Positions 1 to 5,762 of a DNA stretch of 19,943 nt are shown piece after piece. The position numbers and the translations under genes were made by a program. Within the stretch, counting starts at the first letter, position 1; each line of letters starts with the position of its first letter. Source of the stretch: JBBRCX01 sp038204465 (GTDB lineage Bacteria; Planctomycetota; Phycisphaerae; Tepidisphaerales; Tepidisphaeraceae). The DNA lies in contig JBBRCX010000084.1 in NCBI GenBank assembly GCA_038204465.1, forward strand, positions 1 to 19,943. Reading direction: 5' to 3'. The notes beneath the pieces were generated by a model. It saw only the letters and a list, made by a program, of their open reading frames with translations, searched no databases and was not told the DNA's origin.

Positions 1-642
1 GGGTTTCTGTTGAGCGAAGGAATCATCCGCTCGAAGTCGGATGTCATCGGCATCGAGCCGTGCGTACACGATCGCGGCGGGGGCAATATCGTCAACGTCA
101 TCCTCTCGCCGCAAGCGCCCGTGGACTTCGATCAGCTCACGCGTCACGTATTCGCCTCGTCAAGTTGCGGATTGTGCGGAAAGGCCACCATTGACGCCGT
201 GCGGCAGCACTTTCCCGCGGTTGCCTCCGACATCGTCGTGGACGCTGCAACGCTGCTCGCGCTGCCGCATCGCCTACGGGAGAAACAGTCGAGATTCGAT
301 CGCACCGGCGGACTGCACGGCGCCGCGATTTTCAATTGTGCGGGCGAGTTGGTCGTCGCGCGGGAAGACATCGGCCGGCACAACGCCGTCGACAAGGTCC
401 TCGGTCATGGCCTGTTGAACGGCCTCTCATTCGATCAGCACATCCTGCTGGTCAGCGGGCGGGCGTCGTTTGAGATCATGCAAAAAGCATTGGCGGGAAG
501 GGTGCCGATCGTCGCCGCGGTATCCGCCCCCTCCAGCCTGGCCGCCGATTTCGCGGAGGAGAGTAACCAGACACTGGTCGGCTTCCTGCGCGACCAACGC
601 ATGAACGTCTACTCCTCCCCCGAGCGAATTCGATTCGCATAG
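1..642 (+). CDS. fdhD: Formate dehydrogenase accessory sulfurtransferase FdhD, 5'-truncated by window edge
   Basis: FdhD passes sulfur from the cysteine desulfurase IscS to the molybdenum cofactor, which activates formate dehydrogenase in the cytoplasm. The reading frame is open from base 1 (GFLLSEGII, the usual FdhD 'GFL.tEGii' segment), so the gene starts left of the window and the TTG at base 10 is not its start. The SSCGLCGKAT segment holds the CGxCG cysteines that carry sulfur. Further along are TGGLHGAA and REDIGRHNAVDKVLG, both strongly conserved in the family, and a C-terminal ASFEIMQKA segment. The stop is TAG at 640-642. mobA, another molybdenum-cofactor gene, lies convergently at 2288-2914. 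No formate dehydrogenase subunit is in the window. An IS remnant begins directly after the stop codon. Confidence 0.95.
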   Translation, partial: GFLLSEGIIRSKSDVIGIEPCVHDRGGGNIVNVILSPQAPVDFDQLTRHVFASSSCGLCGKATIDAVRQHFPAVASDIVVDAATLLALPHRLREKQSRFDRTGGLHGAAIFNCAGELVVAREDIGRHNAVDKVLGHGLLNGLSFDQHILLVSGRASFEIMQKALAGRVPIVAAVSAPSSLAADFAEESNQTLVGFLRDQRMNVYSSPERIRFA

Positions 643-643
643 T

Positions 644-874
644 ACGTCGCCTGTTGAGCGGAACAACCTTATATTCCGAACGTTCATGCGACGATTTACA
701 CGCCTCACGCTCGGTTTTTCAAAGAAGCTGGAAAACCTCGCAGCAGCCGTGGCGTTGCACGTAGCGCACCACTTTTGCCGGGTTCACCGGACCCTGCGCA
801 CGACTCCGGCCATGGCCGCGGTGCTTGCCGAACACGTTTGGGAGTTAGACAAGCTCATTGCATCGCACGCGTAA
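644..874 (+). pseudogene. IS1-family transposase, C-terminal remnant
   Basis: The frame that ends at 874 is open back to just after the fdhD stop. From about 650 it reads PVERNNLIFRTFMRRF, followed by TRLTLGFSKKLEN and HRTLRTTPAMA. This is the C-terminal catalytic part of IS1-type transposases: a conserved ERxN, then R....R..R.T..FSKK.EN, then a helical tail. About 75 residues remain; the N-terminal zinc-finger and HTH part and most of the DDE core are missing, so it is non-functional. It abuts fdhD by a few bases, which suggests an insertion or deletion joint at the fdhD 3' end. No terminal inverted repeat was found on either side. A second remnant of the same transposase type lies at 4971-5213. 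Confidence 0.75.
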
Positions 875-942
875 CGTGGCAAGGCTTTATTTTGAAGCCG
901 CCATACACTTTCGCTAAGGTGTCAAACAGGATGGAGCACACA

Positions 943-1566
943 ATGAACGGACTGCCCGGCTTGGACGGGAAGTACGCGACGATCCTTGCTGATCCGCCAT
1001 GGCGGTTTCAGAACCGAACGGGCAAGGTTGCGCCCGAACATGTCCGCCTGCGCCGGTATGAAACGATGAGCATTGAGGCAATATGCGCGCTGCCTGTCGC
1101 GGCGCACGCCGCTAACCCGGCGCACCTGTACCTGTGGGTACCTAACGCGCTGCTGCCATGGGGCCTGCAGGTGATGAAAGCGTGGGGCTTCGACTACAAG
1201 GCCAACGTGGTGTGGTACAAGGTTCGCAAAGACGGCGGGCCGGACGGGCGCGGCGTCGGCTTCTACTTCCGCAATGTCACGGAGATTTTGCTTTTCGGCA
1301 CGCGCGGCAAGATGCGAACGCTCACCCCCGGCCGCACACAGGTCAACATCATCGCCACCCGCAAGCGCGAGCACTCCCGCAAGCCCTCAGCTGCCTACGG
1401 GCTTATCGAGCGATGCAGCCCCGGACCACGCGTGGAGCTGTTCGCGCGGGAGCAGGCCAAAGGATGGACGCAATGGGGGCTGGAGGTTGAGAGCTACGTC
1501 GAAACCCGCCGCGTTCACCCGATGTACGACAGTGACGAATCGAGCGACTACCTGTTCGCGTCGTAA
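943..1566 (+). CDS. MT-A70 family DNA N6-adenine methyltransferase
   Basis: This should transfer a methyl group from S-adenosylmethionine to adenine N6 in DNA and act as the protecting half of the R-M pair with the convergent endonuclease. The N-terminal part has YATILADPPWRF, the DPPW catalytic motif of the MT-A70 class, followed by LYLWVPN, VVWYK and a late NIIATRKREHSRKP segment typical of the family. I chose ATG 943 because GGAG at 933-936 stands 6 nt before it. ATG 931, four codons upstream, is also possible. The open frame back to 775 looks like non-coding run-in. Its 3' end overlaps the endonuclease gene tail-to-tail by 19 bp. The target sequence cannot be read from the protein. Confidence 0.88.
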   Translation: MNGLPGLDGKYATILADPPWRFQNRTGKVAPEHVRLRRYETMSIEAICALPVAAHAANPAHLYLWVPNALLPWGLQVMKAWGFDYKANVVWYKVRKDGGPDGRGVGFYFRNVTEILLFGTRGKMRTLTPGRTQVNIIATRKREHSRKPSAAYGLIERCSPGPRVELFAREQAKGWTQWGLEVESYVETRRVHPMYDSDESSDYLFAS

Positions 1567-2159
1567 CAATTGGGCGTGATGCCGATCGCAAGGACCGGGC
1601 AACCGCCCGCGCCGCCACCGTTGATCTTCGGTAGTAGCTTGTTCCAATGCGTGGTGGAGGGGCCGTACTTCTTTCCGATCGGCTTGCCCTTGATGTCCAA
1701 GCCGAGATTATCGAACAATTCTTGTAGCTCCGACATGCGGGTGATAATCACGCCGACCGCCAATACGCGGAGTTGGTGCAGCAGCCGGAAGTTGTTTAAG
1801 TCGCGGTCGTAGAACTCGGTCTTATTGTTCCATTCGACTTCGACGCCTACGCCCGCCTTAAAGTTGTCGATCTTATGCGTCGGTACGTCGATTTCTTCGG
1901 CGTCGACGCGGATGCCAATATCAAATTGCTTCTCTGCCCAACCCCGCGCATTCAGGTAGCCATCTAGCTGACGCGGGATCTCTGAGCGGGCACCGCCGCC
2001 GACGATGATCGCGCTTTTCTTAAGACAGAATGCCCGTAGACAGCCGGTGATATCCTGCCATTGTTCCGGGAAATCACCTGCTAGAATGGCGGCGGCGTGG
2101 TTCCATTCCTGAAACCGGAACCGCGCCGCCAGATCGTCGGGGATGATGCCCGCCCTCAT
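1548..2159 (-). CDS. BglII/BstYI-family Type II restriction endonuclease
   Basis: The 203-residue product resembles the BglII/BstYI branch of PD-(D/E)XK endonucleases, which cleave sites built on GATC, and its length is normal for that branch. The diagnostic stretch is EIDVPTHKIDNF followed by VGVEVEWNNK and then FYDRDLNNFRLL and VGVIITR. The likely metal ligands are D98 and E107-V-E109. The last position is Glu, as in BamHI (E111-x-E113), rather than the Gln reported for BglII (D84, E93-x-Q95). The gene is convergent with the MT-A70 methylase and overlaps its last 19 bases, a compact R-M arrangement. No strong Shine-Dalgarno precedes ATG 2159. The DNA looks less GC-rich than its neighbours, consistent with acquisition by transfer. 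The exact specificity is not known. Confidence 0.85.
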   Translation of the reverse strand: MRAGIIPDDLAARFRFQEWNHAAAILAGDFPEQWQDITGCLRAFCLKKSAIIVGGGARSEIPRQLDGYLNARGWAEKQFDIGIRVDAEEIDVPTHKIDNFKAGVGVEVEWNNKTEFYDRDLNNFRLLHQLRVLAVGVIITRMSELQELFDNLGLDIKGKPIGKKYGPSTTHWNKLLPKINGGGAGGCPVLAIGITPNCYDANR

Positions 2160-2175
2160 GCCAGGCGATATGAAC

Positions 2176-2293
2176 GCAAACGGGATCGGTGGTCAATCAG
2201 GACAGTATCCGGATTCGCCTAGCGGGTTGCCAGATGTTGGTCTCCCGTCTCGGCTTCGCATTCACAGGCAAATCAGCAAACGGTCAATCAGGA
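2176..2293. repeat. Interrupted direct repeat at the mobA-side edge of the R-M island
   Basis: GGTCAATCAGGA occurs at 2191-2202 and again at 2282-2293, where it spans the mobA stop codon. GCAAACGG precedes both copies, starting at 2176 and 2276; the first copy carries about nine extra bases in between. The two copies start 100 bp apart. It could be a relic of insertion or slippage. The rest of the 2160-2287 gap shows no gene. Confidence 0.5.
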
Positions 2294-2914
2294 ACCACTT
2301 CTTCCAACAAACCCCTCCCAATCCTCGCGCCGATTCAGGTTGGTCCACATTTCCGGGGGCCATTCCACCGGCGCCGAAACGACGACGAATCGTGCGTCTT
2401 TCGTCAGCCCGTATATCGAGGCACTGCCCGCCGCCAGCGCCTCTCCGACAGGGCGCTTCGCCTCGCGCCGCAGCGCGCAGGGGAACGGCTCAACTTGAGA
2501 TCGGCCCTCAACCGGCCGGGCGCACATCGCCCCCAGCGCGTCCGGCGCTTGTGCAAGGGAGGCGGCAAGCCACGCGAGATGCGCCCGCTCGACCAGCGGC
2601 ATGTCCAGAGCAGTCGCGATCAGCAGCGGCGTGGAAACCTGTTCCAGCGCGGTCAACACGCCGCGCAGCGGGCCGGCGCCGGCGACGGGATCGATGAGCT
2701 CGCGAGCGAAACGGGCCGCCCCCGGCGGATGCTCTCGCCCCGGTGCGGTGATCAGGAGGGTTGGGCCGGGCCAATCGAGCCGATCGGCCAGGTACTCAAG
2801 GATGAATTGATCGCCGAGCTTCAGCAGTCCCTTGGCGAATCCCATTCGCGAGCCTTCGCCGCCCGCGAGGACCGCAAGCGTGACGTCGCCAGGAACGATC
2901 GCTGCGTCAGCCAT
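2288..2914 (-). CDS. mobA: Molybdenum cofactor guanylyltransferase MobA
   Basis: MobA joins GMP from GTP to molybdopterin to make the guanine dinucleotide cofactor used by DMSO-reductase-family enzymes such as formate dehydrogenases. The 208-residue protein has the nucleotidyltransferase signature LAVLAGGEGSRMGFAKG at residues 13-29, GPLRGV near residue 81, and the metal-binding ALDMP around D104. A C-terminal WTNLNRREDW segment is typical of the family, where the NxN motif contacts the cofactor. Length is normal. Its ATG overlaps the end of the upstream phyH-like gene by 8 bp, so the two are probably translationally coupled. Functionally it pairs with fdhD on the far side of the R-M island. 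Confidence 0.92.
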   Translation of the reverse strand: MADAAIVPGDVTLAVLAGGEGSRMGFAKGLLKLGDQFILEYLADRLDWPGPTLLITAPGREHPPGAARFARELIDPVAGAGPLRGVLTALEQVSTPLLIATALDMPLVERAHLAWLAASLAQAPDALGAMCARPVEGRSQVEPFPCALRREAKRPVGEALAAGSASIYGLTKDARFVVVSAPVEWPPEMWTNLNRREDWEGFVGRSGS

Positions 2915-3773
2915 TCGCGCCGACTTCGGTCTCTTTCGCCACCGTCGTGCGGTCTTCCTTGGCGTTCATGAACGAGTCGTTCTCCGCCGGCTTGGCGCCG
3001 ATCTCCTTCACCGCCGTGTCGGGGACTTTCTTCAACGGCGTGTATCGCGGGTGGTGCGAGTCCTTGTAGGGATCGTTCTCGCGCGTGTTGTAGCAGCAGA
3101 TCAGCGACCAGCGCGGGTTGGGGCTCGTGTTGGGCCCCGAGCAATGCAGCGTGTTGGCGTGGAAGAACAGCCCATCCCCCGGTTCCGCCTCGCACAGCAC
3201 GACCGGCATCCTTTGCATCGCCTCCTTTACGCGCTCGGGATCGGCGCCCGTCTGTCCGCCGAAGCGGCCATGTTCGACGCGCCCCATTCGATGGCTCCCG
3301 GTCATCATCTGGATGCAGCCGTTCTCCCGGGTCGCGCGATCCACCGCGATCAGGCAGCTGGCCATGTCCGGCAGCAGGCAGCCGTTCTGGTACCAGTAGC
3401 CATAGTCCTGATGCCACTCCCAGGCGCCGCCGACCTGCGGCTCCTTCAGCATCATCTTCGAGTGGTAGTGATAGACTTCGCCGCCGAGCAGTTGTTCCGT
3501 CGCGTCCACCACGCGCCGGCAGCGGGCGATCATGCCGTAGATGTCATTGCCCGGGTGGTTCCAAAGCGACAGCTTGCTCACCTTCCCGCCGGCGTCGGAG
3601 ATGCCGATGCCGTGCTGCAGCATGTTGTGGTCGCTCTTGGCGGTTCGCAGGAGCAGGTCCATCTCCTCGGCGTCGAAGAGCCTTTTCACGAGGAGGTATC
3701 CATCACGATGGAATTGCTCGACCTGAGCATCGGAAAGCGGATGCGTGTTGTCGGTAAGGGGGGCGCGGTTCAT
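2907..3773 (-). CDS. Phytanoyl-CoA dioxygenase (PhyH) family Fe(II)/2-oxoglutarate oxygenase
   Basis: This is a cytoplasmic non-haem iron oxygenase that should hydroxylate a small organic substrate using O2 and 2-oxoglutarate; the substrate cannot be told from sequence. In the 288-residue form the iron ligands are H121 and D123 in WEWHQDYGYW and H210 in HANTLHCSGPN. The 2-oxoglutarate-binding arginine is R221 in NPRWSL. I chose ATG 3773 because AGGAGG (3779-3784 on the minus strand) stands 5 nt before it; an in-frame start 48 bases further upstream lacks this. It is the first gene of a minus-strand pair with mobA, overlapping by 8 bp. Nothing in the protein links it to molybdenum metabolism, so the coupling may be incidental. 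Confidence 0.9.
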   Translation of the reverse strand: MNRAPLTDNTHPLSDAQVEQFHRDGYLLVKRLFDAEEMDLLLRTAKSDHNMLQHGIGISDAGGKVSKLSLWNHPGNDIYGMIARCRRVVDATEQLLGGEVYHYHSKMMLKEPQVGGAWEWHQDYGYWYQNGCLLPDMASCLIAVDRATRENGCIQMMTGSHRMGRVEHGRFGGQTGADPERVKEAMQRMPVVLCEAEPGDGLFFHANTLHCSGPNTSPNPRWSLICCYNTRENDPYKDSHHPRYTPLKKVPDTAVKEIGAKPAENDSFMNAKEDRTTVAKETEVGANG

Positions 3774-3778
3774 GGGGA

Positions 3779-3784
3779 CCTCCT
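3779..3784 (-). promoter_or_regulatory. Strong ribosome binding site of the phyH-like gene
   Basis: AGGAGG on the minus strand, 5 nt before ATG 3773. It decides the start against the longer in-frame reading that begins at 3821. Confidence 0.8.
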
Positions 3785-3868
3785 GGGTTCTGCACCGGTG
3801 GCACCTGCGGGGGCTGCCCATTCAATATAAGCCTGCATCGCGCCGCTGGGAAGATATTTCGCGCGAGG

Positions 3869-3926
3869 CGCCGCGTGGGCGCGGCGGCTAAACCAGCGGA
3901 CGTGGAATTTCAGCGCAGGAACCGCC
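3869..3926 (-). repeat. Dispersed repeat, copy A, with hairpin end
   Basis: About 50 bp from 3875 to 3926 match 5843-5892 closely. The plus-strand core GGCT[A/C]AACCAGCGGACGTGG is the same apart from one base, and CGCAGGAA[C/T]CGC follows in both. One end holds a perfect 7-bp stem, CGCCGCG / CGCGGCG (3869-3875 and 3880-3886), with a 4-nt loop. Copy B has its own palindrome at the same end. The repeat overlaps the last codons of the truncated toxin ORF. It may be a REP-like or terminator-like element. Confidence 0.65.
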
Positions 3927-4161
3927 CCCATTGATGTCGATCGCCATTCTCGAACGCATGGTGCTTGGCAATGTGGAACAGGTAGGCCGCCGCCATCGAC
4001 GGAAGATCCTTGTAGACGTACTCGCCGCCCCAACCTTGCTGCGGCTGCGCGAGCGCCGACTCAAGCAGCCCTACATCGCGAAGGCCGTCATCCTCACCCG
4101 GCTCAAGGATGTCCGCGTGGATTTGCAATGCCTCATCGAAAGTTAGGAACAGCGGCTTCAT
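3910..4161 (-). pseudogene. Doc/Fic-family toxin, truncated in the catalytic motif
   Basis: Doc-type toxins use a Fic fold to modify target proteins; phage P1 Doc phosphorylates EF-Tu. The first 73 residues look normal: LFLTFDEALQIHADIL, GLRDVGLLESALAQP and MAAAYLFHIAKHHAFENG. The family motif should continue H-x-F-x-x-G-N-K-R-T-A. Here the protein reads HAFENGDRHQWGRFLR and stops at 83 residues, against about 125 in intact Doc, so the Asn-Lys-Arg and the last helices are gone. The bases after the junction (TTGATGTCGATC on the plus strand, 3931-3942) also occur at the 3' end of the SDR gene (6298-6309). The start overlaps the antitoxin stop by 4 bp (ATGA). It is very probably inactive. Confidence 0.8.
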
Positions 4162-4388
4162 CGCTTCGCGAGCCTCTTGATCGTCTTTCCGTACTCGCGC
4201 TTCGTATCGGCCAGCGACTTGCGGAAGAGCTCCTGGCGATCCTTCTCGCTCAGCGGCTCGACAATCAATCTCCGGCCTTCAACCGACACCTTCAGCGGCG
4301 TCTCCGTGTCGATATCCAGCAGCTCGCGCAGCGGCCTGTCAATGACCAGACATACGGAGTTGCCCTGCTTAATCAGGTTCCTTATCAT
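4158..4388 (-). CDS. AbrB/MazE-type (SpoVT-AbrB) antitoxin of the Doc-type module
   Basis: This 76-residue protein has an N-terminal swapped-hairpin DNA-binding domain: MIRNLIKQGNSVCLVIDRPL, then ELLDIDTETPLKVSVEG and RLIVEP. The charged C-terminal tail (EKDRQELFRKSLADTKREYG) would bind and neutralise the toxin. The fold belongs to the AbrB/MazE family; pairing with a Doc-type toxin is a known combination. AGGAG lies 6 nt before ATG 4388. The gene overlaps the toxin by 4 bp, the usual co-translated order of antitoxin then toxin. It looks complete although its partner is broken. An inverted repeat 43 bp upstream (4431-4459) is a likely autoregulatory operator. Confidence 0.85.
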   Translation of the reverse strand: MIRNLIKQGNSVCLVIDRPLRELLDIDTETPLKVSVEGRRLIVEPLSEKDRQELFRKSLADTKREYGKTIKRLAKR

Positions 4389-4430
4389 TGCTGTCTCCTT
4401 TCGTCACACCCCCCCTATGCCCGCACGATG

Positions 4431-4459
4431 GTATTACATCGGTCATACAACTGTAATAC
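4431..4459 (-). promoter_or_regulatory. Putative operator/promoter of the antitoxin-toxin operon
   Basis: The arms GTATTACA (4431-4438) and TGTAATAC (4452-4459) form a perfect 8-bp inverted repeat. Arm starts are 21 bp apart, two helical turns, as suits a dimeric AbrB-type repressor. On the minus strand the distal arm contains TATTAC, a possible -10 box, with TGGACA (4474-4479) 15 bp upstream as a weak -35. Repressor binding would then cover the promoter. Confidence 0.5.
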
Positions 4460-4600
4460 GATAGGGTTTTACCTGTCCACTCGTTTTTCGTGTTGCGCGA
4501 GCGAGCGATGAGGCGATTTGTCGGGCCTTTGTGGCGCCTAAAAACGCCGCTTGTTGGCGGCGCTATAAGGGTGGCCGGTCGCTTTGGAATTGCGGCGGTT
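4460..4600. other. Intergenic DNA with a GC-rich stem-loop
   Basis: No ORF of interest is seen. CGCCGC (4543-4548) and GCGGCG (4555-4560) form a 6-bp stem with a 6-nt loop. No T-tract follows, so a classical terminator is unlikely. The last 8 bases (CGGCGGTT) are the left target duplication of the mobile element. Confidence 0.5.
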
Positions 4601-4619
4601 GGTAGTGGTATACTTTGAA
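4593..4619 (+). repeat. Left target duplication (4593-4600) and left terminal inverted repeat (4601-4619)
   Basis: CGGCGGTT followed by GGTAGTGGTATACTTTGAA. All 19 bases of the terminal repeat match the reverse complement of the right end. Confidence 0.88.
4609..4614 (+). promoter_or_regulatory. Candidate -10 box inside the left terminal repeat
   Basis: TATACT reads inwards and lies 41 bp before the small ORF at 4656. A weak TTGGAA (4584-4589) lies 19 bp upstream, outside the element. Promoters within the left end are known for IS1. Confidence 0.4.
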
Positions 4620-4655
4620 ACTCCGGCCCGCTCGCGACTCACGTAAGATACGGGC

Positions 4656-4859
4656 ATGTCGAAGAAGACTAAAACGAAGAAGAATCGCGTGCCTCCGCTC
4701 GACTTCAATCAGGTCGCTGCCCTAGTCGCGGCTCGTTCAACGGGGCAGCCGATCCCCAAGGGCATCACGCCCGAACAGGTCGCCGAGTACGACCGGCAAA
4801 ACGCGGAGCATACCGGCCAGCGTCAAAGCCCGGCATCGGCCTCGGCGGGCAAGACTTGA
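4656..4859 (+). CDS. Small basic protein of unknown function inside the IS1-like element
   Basis: I do not recognise the 67-residue product. It has a lysine-rich start (SKKTKTKKNR), a middle PPLDFNQVAALVAARSTGQP, then IPKGITPEQVAEYDRQN, which looks like a short helical domain, and a polar Ala/Ser tail. The composition looks like a real protein. It begins 37 bp inside the left terminal repeat and could be driven by the TATACT box there. Its last 37 bases overlap a possible minus-strand gene remnant. There is no strong Shine-Dalgarno. It may be cargo or an accessory ORF of the element. Confidence 0.45.
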   Translation: MSKKTKTKKNRVPPLDFNQVAALVAARSTGQPIPKGITPEQVAEYDRQNAEHTGQRQSPASASAGKT

Positions 4860-4970
4860 ACCTGATGCTTGGCTTGGACGTCTTGCTCGTTGAGGAACAG
4901 CGGGGCGTCCTTGTACATCGGGGCGACCCTGTCGAGCTTGCGCTTGAAGTCTTCGAAGTCATCTGACAGT
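4823..4970 (-). pseudogene. Possible 3' remnant of an unknown gene
   Basis: Read on the minus strand from the transposase junction, this frame gives DDFEDFKRKLDRVAPMYKDA, then PLFLNEQDVQAKHQVQVLPA and EADAGL, and stops at 4823-4825. The charged, amphipathic pattern is protein-like. Upstream of about 4970 the frame runs into transposase sequence and meets a stop codon, so the 5' part is missing. The opposite strand is also open here, so coding is not certain. Confidence 0.3.
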
Positions 4971-5213
4971 GCCTTCTCAAAGAAGATCGAGAATCACGAG
5001 CATTCGGTGGCCCTGCACTACCTGCACTACAACTTCATCCGCAAGCATCAAACGCTTAAGACCACGCCGGCGGTCATGGCCGGCATCGCGGATCGGCCCT
5101 GGACGATGCTTGAATTCGTGGAGATGTTGGAGAAGGAAGAGGCCAAGAGCGGGGGCCGGCTGACCGACTACAAGCCCGCCGCGTCGGTGAAGGCCAAGAA
5201 GGGCCTGGACTAG
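4971..5213 (+). pseudogene. IS1-family transposase, C-terminal remnant inside the element
   Basis: From about 4971 the frame reads AFSKKIENHEHSVALHYLHY, then FIRKHQTLKTTPAVMAGIAD and a charged tail ending VKAKKGLD before TAG at 5211. This is the end of an IS1-type transposase and aligns with the 644-874 remnant from FSKK.EN onwards (shared ALH, TL.TTPA.MA), but with different residues, so it comes from a different IS. The catalytic core and N-terminus are absent; sequence left of 4970 is unrelated. Its stop lies 4 bp from the end of the convergent VOC gene. Confidence 0.75.
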
Positions 5214-5217
5214 ACCC

Positions 5218-5616
5218 TCAGCGAGCCGCCCCGCGTAGCGGCCCCGACGTCAGGATCACGTAGCCGTTCAGGTCGTGATACATCGCGTGCCGCGACCCGT
5301 AGGGAAAGTCCTCGGGTATCTCCAGGACGGGCAGACCCTTCGCGACAAACTCCTCGTGAGTCGCGTCCACGTCATCGACCCAAATTGTGAAGTCCCGTAG
5401 GCCGGGATTCTCTTTGCGCGCCGCCAGGCCGCCCCGCGCCTCACCCCGCCAGAGTTGCAGCTTCGACCCGTCGCGGTCCAAGAGGGCCAAGGTTTCGAAT
5501 TGGTCAGTAATTGTGAACCCCATCCGGTCGCGGTAGAACTCTGCTGCCGCCCGAACGTCCGGTACGGGCAGAGCGGGAGCGATGCGAACGAATCGGGCCG
5601 TGTCGGTAACGGTCAT
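5218..5616 (-). CDS. VOC-superfamily (glyoxalase/bleomycin-resistance fold) protein, mobile-element cargo
   Basis: The 132-residue product has the paired beta-alpha-beta-beta-beta layout of the VOC superfamily: RIAPALPVPDVRAAAEFYRD with RMGFTI in the first half, and RDFTIWVDDVDATHEEFV, then HAMYHDLNGYVIL in the second. Such proteins bind metals or sequester or degrade small molecules; single-domain forms include bleomycin-binding proteins. No substrate can be assigned. I chose ATG 5616 because AGGAAGG (5623-5629) lies 6 nt upstream and the length then fits the family. A longer frame from TTG 5739 would add a credible membrane anchor (IALLCLVTVVALGVVLFF after KRSR), so an anchored form cannot be excluded. 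The gene lies entirely between the terminal repeats, which makes it cargo. Confidence 0.8.
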   Translation of the reverse strand: MTVTDTARFVRIAPALPVPDVRAAAEFYRDRMGFTITDQFETLALLDRDGSKLQLWRGEARGGLAARKENPGLRDFTIWVDDVDATHEEFVAKGLPVLEIPEDFPYGSRHAMYHDLNGYVILTSGPLRGAAR

Positions 5617-5622
5617 GTGACG

Positions 5623-5629
5623 CCTTCCT
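5623..5629 (-). promoter_or_regulatory. Ribosome binding site deciding the VOC start
   Basis: AGGAAGG on the minus strand, 6 nt before ATG 5616. It favours the soluble 132-residue form over the TTG-initiated anchored form. Confidence 0.65.
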
Positions 5630-5762
5630 GTGCGGCCGAGCTGAAAGAACAGGACGACCCCGAGCGCAACGACCGTCACCAGACAGAGCAGCGCGATCCG
5701 GCTTCGCTTGATGAGCGCACGTCTTTCTCGGCCGATCAACTTGATACTTTTTCATTCGCCCC

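Noticed and set aside
775..930. N-terminal extension of the methylase to ATG 775
   Set aside because: It overlaps the transposase remnant and shows no methylase motif; GGAG supports ATG 943.
5617..5739. Membrane-anchored longer form of the VOC protein from TTG 5739
   Set aside because: Kept only as an alternative: the start is TTG without a clear ribosome site, whereas ATG 5616 has AGGAAGG at ideal spacing.
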